Assembly (NCBI GenBank): GCA_030762935.1
Contig: CM060892.1
Span: 88,648,327 to 88,712,326, forward strand
Direction: 5' to 3'
Length of the DNA stretch: 64,000 nt
DNA from: Hymenopus coronatus
Taxonomy: Eukaryota > Arthropoda > Insecta > Mantodea > Hymenopodidae
The position numbers and the translations under genes were made by a program. The notes beneath the pieces are model-generated. The model was not told the origin of the DNA and made no database searches. It saw only the letters and a program-made list of their open reading frames with translations. Of this stretch, positions 1 to 12,544 are shown in pieces (within the stretch, counting starts at the first letter, position 1; every line of letters begins with the position of its first letter).

Positions 1-221
1 TCATAATTGTATTAACAATTTCCTTTGTTGTCATAATATTAACTAATTTTCTATCAAAAGATTATTGAAGACCGCGAAAAAATGCCCCTTTTGAATGTGG
101 ATTTGATCCAATTAGATCTTCACGTTTTAGTTTTTCCTTCCGATATTTTTAATTCCCATTATCTTTTTAATTTTCGATGTTGAAATTGTAATAAGAATAA
201 TAATAATAAATATTTTATTAC

Positions 222-252
<31 letters not shown>

Positions 253-420
253 GATTATACATTACATTCATAAGAAAGTTTATCTTTTACTTTTTACACT
301 ACGTTCGTCACAGTAGGCAGAAAATATGTTGCGTTTCACTCAAAAATTAACTACCAAGAGTTCACCGGAAATACAGCTTCTGCACTTCACCAAATATATT
401 AAAAAATATTCCACAAGTGC
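1..420. other. AT-rich spacer with an ATT microsatellite
   Basis: No gene or recognisable element is visible here. The only structure is an AAT/ATT tract at about 196-252. It runs AATAATAAT into ATTATTATT, so the tract is itself inverted. Confidence 0.6.
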
Positions 421-424
421 GCGC

Positions 425-459
<35 letters not shown>

Positions 460-467
460 TTTGTTTG
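421..467. repeat. GT microsatellite
   Basis: A GT dinucleotide run of about 32 bp passes into GTTT units. It abuts the 3' end of the adjacent minus-strand S1 SINE and may be that element's simple-repeat tail. Confidence 0.8.
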
Positions 468-880
468 AGTCGACCCAATAGGTGGACCACATAACTCAAC
501 TTCTTCTTTCGTTGTTTATCCTCGTTATATAGAGGACTTACAGATCCCAGATCTTACAAGCCAGCGCCTGTGATCAGACGCCTGTCGAGGAGCAGAAGCT
601 CTGGATCGGAGAGGAGGAGAGAGCAGTTAGGATGAGTGATCAGCCCGGAACTTAGTATGTAATTGAGGAAGTGAGTGAAATGAAATTACGGTGAATAGAT
701 GAAAGGAAAGATGATTTTGAAGCATTTGGTGGAATTAATAGCGGGGGGGAAAAGAAGAACCAGGAGAAACCCCATCCATCTCCGATTCGTACGTCAAAAA
801 TCAACATGTAGTACCTTAAGATCCTACCCGGGAGACCTAGGCGAGAGGCGAGCGGTTTAATCACTAGGCCACGACGCTAC
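468..880 (-). mobile_element. tRNA-derived SINE, family S1
   Basis: Read on the minus strand, it opens with a tRNA-like head (GTGGCCTAGTGATTAAACCG, then a degraded box B). A body follows with the blocks TTTCTCCTGG, ATTCCACC, TCATCTTTCCTTTCATC and TCACTTCCTC. The same blocks in the same order recur at about 24.4, 34.3 and 54.95 kb, which defines the family. Nothing in it is coding. Confidence 0.65.
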
Positions 881-892
881 ACAGCATAAATG

Positions 893-2130
893 AAAAACGA
901 AAAGTCGCTTAAATTCCAAACTTGCTATCTAAGTTCTATTTTCCAGCGATACAACTCAAGATTTCCAAGAAACTTCCCTCTGTAAGCTACCCTTTACATA
1001 TAATATTTTTTTTGAAAATTTGGATTTTTTTCAGAAATTGCTACATACATTTTTATTGAATTATCATATATTAAAGATATTTTCATTAGAAGTAAATGGA
1101 CATTTTAAATTGGAGCTTTCGATTTTCCCACACAATTTCTATGATGACATTGATTGAAATACTATATTTTAAAGATATTTACATTGAAAATAAGATATAT
1201 ATGTTAAATGAGTTAGAGGGCCTCTAAAGACCTCTTAATTCTGGATGATTTTTACCTAAATAGTGAACTGTAGTTAGCTAAACTGATACCACACAAAAAA
1301 TGTAGATCACATTAAAACACAGAATTGATGTACAATATGTTTGTTTGCTGAGTTAACAATTAACTTGTTTTCTTGCAAGTAGAAGGAAATAAGGGAATAC
1401 ACTAGGCTAAAGTGATAGTGAAATCTTAAGCCGGTTGCTATGTGAAACAATTGAAATTCGGTTCTCTATGCTTGCTAAGAGTAAACAAAAAGGATGAGAA
1501 AAGAAAGATAAACTCCCATTTGAGAACAGTTTTTAGCTTATAACTGAACCCAATAACTCGGAATATCTCAAAAACGGTTGACTCTACAGAACCAATGTTT
1601 GCGACATAAATTGTGTGTTTTAACGTGAACCACATTTTTTTGTAAGTTTTTGTCTAGCTCTTAAGGTTTACCATTACACAAAATTTATACAAAATCATAC
1701 AGAATGAAGAGGTCTTCAGAGGCTGTTCCCAGAAAATTCAATATATACGTTTCTTGTGTCATGAAAATATCTGAAATATATGGCATTTTAATAAACACCG
1801 TTAGAGCCATTTATGAAAAATTAATATTTTAGAAAACATTTTAATATAAAGATATGTAATTGGTTTGGGAGGAATTTCTTCAAAAGCGTCCTTGGAAGAT
1901 ACCGAACTTAAATATAAAGTTTGATATTTAACCGACTTTTCGTTTATGATCTATGCTGCCCACAGACATACACACACATACACATGCGGACATGCTTTAA
2001 TAATGCTTTTTCTGGTTTCAGGGGCCTCAAAACATGTATATCCGGTGAAATCTTGGTATCAAGTTTTTGGCTGGAGTAAAATACCTTCTCTGCCCACTAC
2101 GCATATCGTACATACAAGACCAAAACGTTT
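893..2130. mobile_element. FB repeat, inverted pair (reverse then forward arm)
   Basis: Positions 893-1345 match the FB unit in reverse orientation, with ACCCTTTACAT, a CTCTGAAGAC-type block and CACACAAAAAATGTAGATC. Positions 1346-2130 match it forward, from the GTAGAAGGAAATAAGGG block through CCCAGAAAATTCAA, the CA-rich tract and TCCGGTGAAATC. The two arms meet in the middle of the unit rather than at an end, so this is a tail-to-tail inversion with the first part of both units lost. The 50.84-52.04 kb locus has the same topology. Confidence 0.75.
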
Positions 2131-2506
2131 TATGTGGATTTTATAATTTTCGTGATAGGTCTTGTTTAAATATTGCAGTAATTACAATGTTCTCAAAAGT
2201 GTAATTAACACTCAATTTTCTTAATTCTTATTTTATTTTATTTTTTATTTATTTATTTTTTTAGCCTATGAAAAAAACAAGGACATTTTATAGTCATTAT
2301 TTAGCGTCCAGTTTTTAAAAGATTTGACTATAGATTCAGGCTAATGCATTCCTATATTTCTGTTGTATCTTGTGTATCTTATTAGCATGGAGGAGATAGA
2401 GGAATAGCTTTTGTAAGAACAATTCGTTGCAGAATAGGCAGAGGTGTAGTAGAGTATGTGAGGTGAATGGATTCAGGAAGTCATGCTTACTTCAAACACC
2501 AAATTT
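2131..2506. other. AT-rich spacer
   Basis: A T-rich stretch at 2221-2265 and otherwise unremarkable AT-rich sequence. No gene or element is recognised. Confidence 0.5.
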
Positions 2507-3326
2507 TTACTTTATCTAGCCCCTATGTATAATGTCCATAGTGGATAGAGAAGGTATTTTATTCCAACAAACATTTCGATACCGAGATTTCACCAGAAAT
2601 ATGTATCCGAAAAAAAATTTAGGCAGAGGTCCGTGTGTGTGTATGTGTGTGTGTGTGTGTGTGTTGTTTGTGTGTACAGATAGCTCAAAACCAAAAGTCA
2701 GCTAAATACGAAACTTGGTATTTAAGTTTAGTATCTTCCGAGGATGCGACACGAAGATTTTCAAGAAAATTGCCCCACCCCCAACTACCCTTTACATGGA
2801 AAAATTTTAGAAAATTTTCATTTTCTCAAAAATTGCTCTAAAGATTTTGATTAAAATGTCGTGTATTCAAGATGTTTACTGACAAATAAAATATATATCT
2901 TGAATGTTCTAGGAGTAGCCTCTGAAGACTACTTTATTCTGAATGAATTTTACGGAATTTTGCAAAACTGCCAAACCGTAGGAGATGGACAAAGAATTAC
3001 CATACAAAAAATGTAGTTTTCCCTAAAATACATAATTTATATGACATACATTTAATTGTATAGTTGACAGTTTCCGAGATATTCATTTTAATTGGTTGCA
3101 GTTTAAACTAATTAAATGTTTTAACGGGACCATGCAAAGTGAACCGAACTCAATTGTTTCACATGCGCCTGGCTTTCAAAAGTTTTACTTTAGCCAATTG
3201 TACTACCTTATTTCCTTTCTACTTACAAGGAAGCAAGTAATAATATCAATTCTGATAATGCTTATTTAGATTAGCGTTTGTGGAATAGCTAGAGAAAATT
3301 ATGTTAATGGAACGCTCCAGATTTTT
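2507..3326 (-). mobile_element. FB repeat, reverse unit
   Basis: A nearly complete reverse-orientation FB unit. It has the hairpin end near 2515-2560, GATACCGAGATTTCACC, a GT tract at 2631-2662, GCGACACGAAGATTTTC, CTACCCTTTACATGG, TATATATCTTGAATG and CTCTGAAGACTAC. It ends GGAACGCTCCAGATTTT followed by TA. The next unit fragment starts exactly at that TA, giving a clean head-to-tail junction at about 3327. Confidence 0.8.
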
Positions 3327-3443
3327 ACTTTCTCTATATGCACTACGTACATAGTGTATTGAGAAGGTATTGCACTCCACCCAAAAATTCGATACCGAGA
3401 TTTCATCGGAAATATATGTTTTAGGGTCCCCTTTATCTAAAAA
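3327..3443 (-). mobile_element. FB repeat, reverse stub (hairpin end only)
   Basis: The first ~115 bp of a reverse FB unit: CTTTCTCTAT, a near-palindrome around ACGTACATAGTG, and the GATACCGAGATTTCATCGG block. It then jumps at an A-rich run to the start of a forward unit. A similar stub precedes the forward unit at 22.26 kb, although the break point differs. Confidence 0.7.
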
Positions 3444-5114
3444 AAATCTGATGTGTTCCATTCACATGGCTTTCTCTATATCTCTGTAAATAATAAGCGT
3501 ATCTTTTATTTATTTCATGCTAATCGAAAAAAATTAGCAGAAGTAGTCTTATTTCTTGCTTTATTGTAAGTAGAAGCGAAATAAGGGAGTACCATAGGTT
3601 AAAGTGAAAGCCAAACGCCGGTTGCTATGTGACTGATGTTCCTTTGTTTGTATGGACAGGAGTTGACAAATTTCTGTATGAGAAAAGTATGTTTTTCAAA
3701 GCTGAAGCCAAGAAAAAGGAATATCTCAAAAACGATCAACTCCACGAAAAAAATGTGTATAACATAAATTGTGTGTTTTAGCGTGCTCTACAGTTTTTCT
3801 GGGTTAAGTTTTTCTCCATCTCTTACGGTTTAGTACTTATGAAAAACTCATCCAGAATAAAGTAGTCTTCAAAGGCTATTCCCAGAAAATTCAAAATATA
3901 CATTTTATTTGTCAGGTAATAACTTTAATACACGATATTTTAATTAAAATCGTTGGAGCCATTTTTTAGAAAATCAAAATTTTCGAAAAAAATTCCATGT
4001 AAAGTGTAGGATTTTTTTCAAAATATTCTTGTCGCATCCCTGGAAGATACTAAACTTAAATACCAAGTTTGGTATTTTACCGACTTGTCGTTTTTGAGTT
4101 ATCGTGTTCACAGACACACGGACACACAGACACACTGAAACACTGACACACGGACGCACTGACACACGGACACCGGACACCGGACACACACATGGACCTT
4201 TTTCTGAAAATACTTTTTTTGGATACAGGGGACCCTAAAATATATATTTCCGGTGAAATCTCGGTATCGAATTTTTTGGTGGAGTGCAATACATTCTCTA
4301 TACACTATGTACATAGTGCATACAGAGAAAGTAAAAAGCATTTTCGGAAAAATATCCGTGTGTGTGTGTGTGTGTGTTCGGGTGTGTTTGTGTCCGTATG
4401 TCTGTGTGTCTGTGAACACGATAACTCAAAAACGAAAAGAAGGTAAAATACCAAACTTGACATTTAAGTTTAGTATCTTCCAGGGATGCGACACGAAGAT
4501 TTTGAGAAAAATCCCCCCACTCCCAACTACCCTTTACATGGAACATTTTTTGAAAATTTTGATTTTCTCAAAAATGGCTCTAACGATTTTAACTAAAATT
4601 TCGTATATTAAAGATATTTACCTGACAAATAAAATATATATCTTGAATGTTCTGGGAATAGCCTCTGAAGAGTAGTTTATTCTGGATGAATTTTACTGAA
4701 TTTTGAATAACTGTTAAACCGTAAGAGATGGACAAAAACTTACCACACAAAAAATGTCAGACACCTTAAAACACACAATTTATGTTATATACATTTTTCT
4801 CGTGGAGTTCTTCGTTTTTGAGACATTCCTTGTTTTTGGTTTCTGCTATGAAAAACTTATACTTTTCGCATACAGGAATTTGTCAACTGCTGTCCTTACA
4901 AAGGAACTTCAGTGACATAGTAACCAGCTTTTGATAATCACTTTAACCTATGGTACTCCCTTCTTTCGCTTCTACTTACAAGGAAGCAAGCAATATGGTC
5001 ATTTCTGCTAATTTTTTACTGATTAGCATGAAGTAAATAGAAGTATGAAGTTTTTAAGAATAATACTTTGGTACAGAGATGTAGAGAAGGTCATGTGAAT
5101 GATGCACTTAACAT
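3444..5114. mobile_element. FB repeat, inverted pair (forward then reverse arm)
   Basis: The forward arm (3444-4337) begins AAAATCTGATGTGTTCC and ends at the palindrome CACTATGTACATAGTG plus AGAGAAAG-TA. The reverse arm (4338-5114) begins inside the unit at the GCATTTTCGG/CA-repeat block and runs out to the outer terminus (GTAGAGAAGGTCATGTGAATG). The arms share blocks over about 770 bp, for example CTTCCAGGGATGCGACACG against CGCATCCCTGGAAG. A single strand could fold into a very long hairpin with the CA/GT tract near the loop. The short open frames here are translations of the CA/GT repeats. Confidence 0.8.
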
Positions 5115-7874
5115 TTTTCGAATTACTGCCCCTCTCTATTCGTGAGAAACAAAGGAATAGTCACTATTATACCTCTCAAAATGCTGGAAAATTTAAATGG
5201 AAAGCAAATATTTTGGATATAATTGACTTAAGAATAATTATTATTGTCTATTGTGTATGCTAAAAATAATCAGCAAGAATAAAGAGGCTGTTTACAAAAT
5301 ATACAAGACATACATGTCGATATCAAACTCTGGTACTGCCTAAAGCAGCAGTCGCAATCCGTTCAAGCTTTGCAGCAAACTTGGAGAGATTGCGTGGAGG
5401 CGGAAGTCGAAAAAGCTGGAAGACGAAAAAGACCTTGAGCAGTGGAAGGAAATTAGTTGGTCTGAAAAAGTTTGTGTATCTTTATGCATACTGACCCTCC
5501 ACTTCCTTCCCTACGGAATACAGACGGGGAGAAGGCGGCTCCTTCCCTGCTCAGATGTCAAACTTATTCCTTCTTGCATTCCATTTATCATTCCCCGTTT
5601 ATAAATATCGAAGCAAGGCGGAAGCGAGGGAGAAAGACAGACTGAGTTAGAACGAAAGAAATGTATGAATAAAGAAACCTGGACAGCTCTTTTTATATTC
5701 ATTTTTCTGCTTAAACGAAATGATTTAACAACCTGTTCAGCCAGGCTAGGCGCGGCAAAGTTCAGGGATAAACTCTATTGTCCTTTATCGTTATAGAATA
5801 GTATTTAGTATATTTCCTTCTGTCTTAAAGCACCGTACAGGCATTTGACATCCTTGATATAAAATTGTATGATTACATACTTTGTCAATTAAAATTACAT
5901 ATATAATTCACAAGCTTTAAAATCTAAAAATGCTTGTATTGAATACAAAGGATTTGCAAGCAACCATGCAGTCTGAACATATACTCTAGACTTAAAAATA
6001 TCCTTATTTAAGCATTTAATTTGTTCTGTCAGCTTATTGTGTATTGTAAAAAATTACCTTTAATATATAACTATTTTAAATTTGTTTAATCTAAAATAAA
6101 TATTTACATTTGATCTTACTCTTGTATTATAATTATGCATGTCCTTTCTTAATGTCATACTTTCAGAAGATTTGTGTACAGAAACTAAAGCAACTTAAAT
6201 ATAAAGTTTGTAAATAGTTAAAATACCTATATCAATAATGAGTAATTTACATGGGGCTGTAAAGCAACATTTTTAATTGTCATTATTTTCTTTTGCAGAA
6301 AGAAAACTTCATAAATTATATTAATGCCTCGCCAAAGTAAACAAAAATTATAATGTACTTAAGAGGGTAAAGAATAGCGGCAATAATCCTTTTTAAAAAA
6401 AACATATATAAAAAAAACATAAATATCTGTACCAGTGGAGTTTTCAAAATATGAGACTATGTCTGATGCTAGTTTGGCAGATACTTGTTTGCAATGAAAA
6501 TGTTCATTTGAAGATGTTCAATTGTGTAAAAATTTATGTCAGGATGATGTGATTGTTATATTAATGAATGATAATTTAAGTGATGAATATGTAGAAATAT
6601 CATATGGAGTTATACAAACTTTAGGCCTCTATCAGGCCAGTAGAAAACATATTCAGCACTGGTACAAGTTTTGTAAAATGTTAGCGATATTACTGTGAAA
6701 CAACTTAGGAAATTACTTTATTTTAAAGCTTCCTTTATAGCAAGGTTGACCCATGGATAAAGTTTAACAAATACAAACATTACCACGAACGCATAACTGG
6801 TTCAATATATCAATAAGAAATGCAACAATATACTATAAACAGTGTCAAAAATCAAGGTATAATGTTTAAATGAAGCAATGGAAGAACTTGAGATAATCAT
6901 TGAATAAGAACCTCATTAGTAATGAAGGCTACAAATATGGCTTTTAAGACAGTTATTGAGCTTCTAAGCAGATGTACATAGAAAGTTTTAATTTATATGA
7001 TTCTGTATAGTTTTTCCCGATAATTTTACAGGTCTACATTTTCCTATAATTGTGCACATTATGTTAATATTCAACCACATTTTATTCAAATGAGCTATAT
7101 ATCTATATTTATAAGCATTTCACAAATGTCATTACCTATGTAACATAATCAAATACTTCAAGAGCTCAACACTTGAGAAAATTGTTTGAAATTGTTGAAT
7201 TGGAGTTTCTAACCACAAATAATACTTTACTTTTTGATATTTCAATAACTTTATTACTAAACGATGCTGATTTTAAACAATTTAGAAATTTAAATTCTCT
7301 AATTATCACTTTATCAAAACTATTAGCTTAGGATGATTTTCTCAACCATATATTAAAATAGATACTTTTGCACATTTTGGGAAATTTTAGTGGTATTTGT
7401 ACAAAACCTGAAACGTGTGGAACATTTTGAAAGTGTGAAAATGTAGTTTTGAGAAAAAAAACTGTTTTATAGAATAGTATGCCAGGAGATAAGTGTATTG
7501 TATTATGTTTAAATGGCGGTGGAGACCAAAGCAAGGGGAGAAACTGTTAAATGTTAATTCTCTCTCTATGCTATACAAATTTATTTTTGATTTTTTTGCT
7601 GATTGTTGTCAACATTTTACTTCCAGTGTGTCCCTTAAAATGCATTTGGTAAAACTCAAAACTGTTCAGAAAATACTGAGACAAATTATTTATGCCGAGT
7701 CATGGTTCTGAGTCTTCCTTGCTAAGAATATATTTTAAAATGTTAATAGACTGATATTTGAAATTGATATTTAGTCCGTATATATTTTCGCAATAATAAT
7801 AATAATAGATGACTCGTATTACTAAAACTATGTTTTAAAGAGTTCTGAGATTTGAGAAAAACAATTATTCACTC
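5115..7874. other. Unrecognised AT-rich interval
   Basis: I see no gene, transposase motif or repeat family match across this stretch. A segment at about 5320-5700 is less AT-rich and has short open frames on both strands, but none resembles a known family. The 72-codon plus-strand frame at 7493-7711 is unremarkable. Confidence 0.45.
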
Positions 7875-8139
7875 CCGTGGTCGAGGGTCAGCGAGGTGAC
7901 TACTCATCCGGGGGTCCCGGGTTCGATTCCCGGCCGGGGCGGGTCATTTTTCTCTAGCCAGAATTATTCCCTGTACCCCACAGAGTCTGGAAGTTTGTAT
8001 GTGACTTTTTGCGTGTTTGAGTAAAACAAAATAATTTAAACCAACGTAAAAAGTACCTACAGACAACGAGTTGTTTCAAGTGGAAAGGCCCCGATATGAC
8101 CTTAGATGTTAAAGGGGCTATATAAATGAAAAAAAAAAA
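7875..8139 (+). mobile_element. Intact tRNA-derived SINE with L2-like tail, family S4
   Basis: The tRNA-like head has a classical box B (GGTTCGATTCC at about 7920). The body ends with GGGGCTATATAAATGAAAA and a poly(A) run. TATTCACTC is present on both sides (7866-7874 and 8140-8148), a perfect 9-bp target-site duplication. The CTATATAAATG 3' motif is typical of SINEs mobilised by L2/CR1-group LINEs. It is the best-preserved retroposon in the window, so probably among the younger insertions. Confidence 0.85.
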
Positions 8140-9444
8140 TATTCACTCACATTCCTTTGTATCGCTTCAGTGGCGTTTAAACAGATATTTTTACATTTTG
8201 GAGACCTTAGAGGTCTAAAATAACACAAACATGCCCTAATTATACAAGGATTATTGCATTTGGTGGAAAGAACAGTGCATAGGAAATTAAAAGGTATAGA
8301 GAGAAACTGAATGATTGAATTTCATAGCAGTCTGTTATCAGTCAAGAAATTATTTGAAAGTTTACTTGAAATACTTTTTCTTCTGTAAGGACTGATCAAT
8401 ACATATAGTTTTATATAAGTGTATTAATATACTCCTGGAAGAAAGGTTGAGTATCCTGGTTTTCATTAGAAGATCCGGATTAGATATTACTACAACTATC
8501 AACGAAATAACAATAAGTATAATAATACATTATCAAAAATAAATTTATATCTTATACACTGCTCTATTAGAACTAAGCTGAACTCGTCGCCCTCCACAGT
8601 GTAATGGTTACCGTGCTAGCTTCTTGTAGTTTCGTAATGAAGTTTCTATTACGCCAAGATTTTCGATTTTTCGTTATAATGCTCAGATCATTTTTCTTCA
8701 AACATCCTCTTTCAAATTTCTTAAATTCCCCTTCATACCCTTGGGAATTAAACTATTTATATCAGAATTAGCTGCGGTTACAACATCTTCCTTAGAACTC
8801 ACTTTTCAATGTTTATTTAATTCAACTAGTATTGATGTCCTGTTTTAAACAAAAATCTAACAAAAAATCGTATATGATACCACGCTTGGCCCACCACACA
8901 CAGTAAATCATCTATGTATCAATGTAGTGAACGGTTTCAGTGATTCCTAATCTACATATTTAGAAAATTGTATAAACATTCATATTACGTAACTAAAGTA
9001 CGATATAACGTGGCACGATACACATATAGTAACTACATATTCGATTGGTTGTCAAACTCAGTGTGCAGCCTCTTTAGTCAACTCTACAATTTCATATTGT
9101 AATATGATACATTACGATATTCGTATTGAAAGTTACTATTATGATACAAATATGTAAATGAATCGCTTTTTAGTGAGCTGTGGATTTGAAACGAGGCGTA
9201 GCTGTATTTAATAGCGACATTAGAAACAAAGAAACAGACTTTTCACGAGTATATCATGCAAAGTTTTTTCCAGCAGTAAGAAATTAAAATAAATATTTGA
9301 AAGCAGTTAGCATTCTCAATGACATATACCACAGCAATTAATTATGTGGTCATAATCAAACAAACATTGGAAATCATTTTACGGAAATTCTCCGGCCGTG
9401 AAAAAATTCTTTGCTTAGTTGATTGCTTCAATAAACAAAAAATA
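8140..9444. other. AT-rich interval with one SINE head fragment
   Basis: The only recognisable item is at about 8588-8636: CCCTCCACAGTGTAATGG then TTACCGTGCTAGC, matching the head of the S3 SINEs at 28.4 and 31.4 kb. The rest shows no gene or repeat that I recognise. Confidence 0.5.
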
Positions 9445-10322
9445 ATCAAAATTCTATTCGCATGACGTTCTCTGTTACACAAACGACTTTCCTTACAAAG
9501 ATTATTCTTTATCTATGACATACCATAAAGATAAACATAGGCAGAAGTTGTCTTATTACTTGCTTCCTTTTAAGTAGAAGGGGCATAAGGGAATACAATA
9601 GGCTAAATCGATTGTCAAATCTTTTAAAAATTGCCCTATGTGAAACAAATGAAATTCGGTTCGCTTTGCATGCCCTGCAGTAAAACAACAGAGACGAAAC
9701 AAAACCACTTCCCGTTTGAGAAAAGTAACAAATAACAAGGATTGAAACCAATAATAAGGAATATCTCTGTAAGGATCAACTTTACATAAAAAACGTCTAT
9801 GACATAAATTATGTGTTTTAAAGAGATCTGAATTTCTGAGTAGTAGGTTAGTTATTGCCCATCTCTTACGTTTAGCCGTTACGTAAAAATTCACCAAGAA
9901 TAAAGACGTCTTCAGAGACTATTCCCAGAAAATTCAAATTATACAGTTTACTTGTGAACTAATTATCTTTTACATACGCTATTTTAATCAAAATCTTTAG
10001 CAATTTTTCGGAAATTCAAAATGTTCGTAAAGCGTTCTATATAAAGCATAATTGGGGGGCAGGCAGACTTTCTCCAAAATCTTCGTGTCGCATCCTTGAA
10101 ACATACTAAACTTAAATTTGTTTTTAACTGTATTTCCGTTTTTGAGCTATACTTTCCACAGATACACACACACACCACCACCACCTAAAAACGTTTTCTT
10201 TCGGACTCGGGATCTCAAAACCTATATTTCCGGTGAAAACTCGACATCGAGTTTTTAGGTGAAATACAATATCTTCTCTATCCACTAAATACATTGTACA
10301 TAGGGCTAGAAATGTAAAAAGC
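9445..10322 (+). mobile_element. FB repeat, forward unit
   Basis: A forward FB unit, diverged at its start (GCATGACGTTCTCTG instead of CATGACTTTCTCTAC). In order it has the GTAGAAGGGGCATAAGGG block, CATAAATTATGTGTTTTAA, CTATTCCCAGAAAATTC, TCTTCGTGTCGCATCC, a short CA tract, TTCCGGTGAAAAC and the CTCTATCCACTAAATACATTG end. It belongs to a subtype with GGTTCGCTTTGCATG, shared with the copies at 14.4 and 29.4 kb. Confidence 0.75.
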
Positions 10323-10526
10323 ATGGCTCATTTAAGAGAATTTGCAACATTCTGTTACATTCACCAAAAATGAATGATGTAGCGGAAATTGCTATAGGAG
10401 ATTTGTTACCTAATAGTCTAATGTATTTATAGTGAAACAATATAAAGAATTTAAAAGAATAGGTGCGTAAAGTTACAATTTTTTTCACGCTCACGTGTTA
10501 CAAAACTTCACTGACAATAAGTCATA

Positions 10527-11215
10527 CAAAAATCTTATGTGTTCCAATCACATGACCTTCTCTAGCTGTCCAGAAATACAAAAATTTCTTATAAAATATT
10601 ACTCTTCTATAATAATAATAATAATAATAATCAAGATAAACATTAGCAAATTATATTATTTGCTTCTTTGTAATTAGAAGGGAATGCAAAAGGCTAAAGC
10701 GATAACCAAAAAAGAAAAACTACATTTTCAAAAATTAATCCATGTAAAGGATAATTTAGGGTGGGGGGATTATCTTGAAAACCTTCCTGTCCCATCCTGA
10801 AAATACCAACCTTAAATATCAAGTTTAATATTAAGCCATCTTTTAGTTTTTGAGCTACGCTGTCCATAGACATACACATACACTCTCTCTCTCTCTCTCT
10901 CTCGCACACGTGCACACACACACACACCAAAACACGTATGGCCCTTTTTCTAAAAATGCGTTTCTTTTTTTACTCGTGGGACATTAAAGCATATATTTCT
11001 GGTGAAATCTTAGTATCGAATTTTTCAGTGGAATACAATACCTTCTCTATACACTAGGAACATATTACGTGTAGACAAAGCAAAAATGTTTTTTTGTTTT
11101 GTTTTATTCAGAGTATCTAAAACATGTATTTCCGGTATCTCGGTATCAAATTTTCTAGTGGATTACAATACCCTCTCTATTCACTATTCACATTGTACAT
11201 ACGGGCTAGAGAAAT
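10527..11215 (+). mobile_element. FB repeat, internally deleted forward unit plus an extra end
   Basis: It starts AATCTTATGTGTTCC and jumps at about 10715 from the early part of the unit to the CCATGTAAAGG block, a loss of roughly 300-400 bp. It carries a CT/CA tract at 10880-10925. After the end at about 11085, a second copy of the terminal ~125 bp follows directly (11090-11215: TTTCCGGTATCTCGG to GGCTAGAGAAATTAA). Confidence 0.7.
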
Positions 11216-11289
11216 TAAAAGTAATTCAGGAATAACTGGGCTAAGTATTTACGACACGGCAGTAACCCTCCTCCCTTTTACGTTAAACG

Positions 11290-12544
11290 TAAAAACCCAA
11301 AGCTGAATATGGCTGAAAATACAGTAGAAAGAACAAGGATATCAAGATCCAACGGATAGCTCTACTTCAAGCTTGAAGTAGATCGACGGCATAAATTTGG
11401 TACGCGTGTGTGGAAGAGTAAATAACACTGCGGAGATTCTGAATGAGAAATAAATAAATAATAATAACAGTAATAATATCCTAACAAAAGTGCAACGAAC
11501 TGAATGCAGTGCAAAGGGACGATATATTTATGCCCCGTGTTTTGTAGAGACGGCTGTCGTAGTTCAGGAATACGTTGGCAAAGTATTTACGACACAAGCA
11601 GTAAGCCCACTTCCTACCAAACCATGCTACTTTAAGTGTAAAGAATCAAAACTAGAAGGACTGTTGAAAATAACAAGGATATAGGGTCCAACTGATAGTT
11701 CTTCTTGAAGCTTGAGGAAGATCAACAGCATACATTTGGAATAAGCCACTTTTGTGGTAGAGTAAATCAATTAGAAGAGATTTTGAATAATAATATCAAT
11801 TATAACAAGAATATTAATGATAATAATATATTTCTTACAAAAGTGCAACGAGAACTGAAAGCAATGCAAAGAGACCGTGTTTTGTTGAGGCGGGCAAAGT
11901 GTTTACGACACATGCCGTAAGCCCACTCTCCTCCCAAAGCATGCTACTTTGAGTGTGAAGAAGCAAAGCTAGAAGGACGGCTGCAAATACTCGTACATGG
12001 GAATAAGGATCATTGGGTCCAGCTGATAGCTCTTCTTCAAGCTTGAAGAAAATCAACGGTATAAAATATTTGAAACGCAACACTTTTGTGGAAGACTAAA
12101 TGAAATAGCAGAGATTTTGAATAATATCAACAATAATAATACAAATAATAATAAATAAATAATAATCTCCTAACAAAAGTGCAACAAGAACTGAATGCTT
12201 TCAAGTGCCGTATTTTATAGAGGCGTGCTGTCGTAGTTCAGGAATACGTGGCCTAAGTATTTACGATACTGGCAGCAAGACCATCCCCCACCTTTCAAAG
12301 CATGCTACTTTAAGTGTAAAGAATCAAAACTAGAGAGAAGGCTTTAAATAACAGGGATATGAAGTCCAACTGATAGTTCTTCTTGAAGCTTGAAGAAGAT
12401 CAGCGGCATACATTTGGAACAAGCCACTTTTGTGGAAGACTAAATAAAACAACAGAGATTTTGAATAACAATCACAATAATAATATTAATAATATTATTA
12501 ATAATAATATTATTAATAATAATATTATTAATAATAATATTATT

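Noticed and set aside
652..864. 70-codon frame on the minus strand
   Set aside because: It lies wholly inside an S1 SINE; similar short frames occur in the other S1 copies (34.4 and 55.0 kb) in different phases.
3444..3470. Hammerhead ribozyme core suggested by CTGATG at the FB start
   Set aside because: The required CTGATGA...GAAA arrangement with three stems is not present; the motif reads CTGATGTG and pairs only in a 5-bp subterminal hairpin.
4077..4675. Several 70-140-codon frames rich in Cys/Val or Thr/His
   Set aside because: They translate the CA/GT tract and palindromic arms of the FB element; none is shared between FB copies.
7493..7711. C2H2 zinc-finger-like frame (CCQHFTSSVSLKMHL)
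   Set aside because: The Cys spacing and second His do not fit, and there is no adjacent finger.
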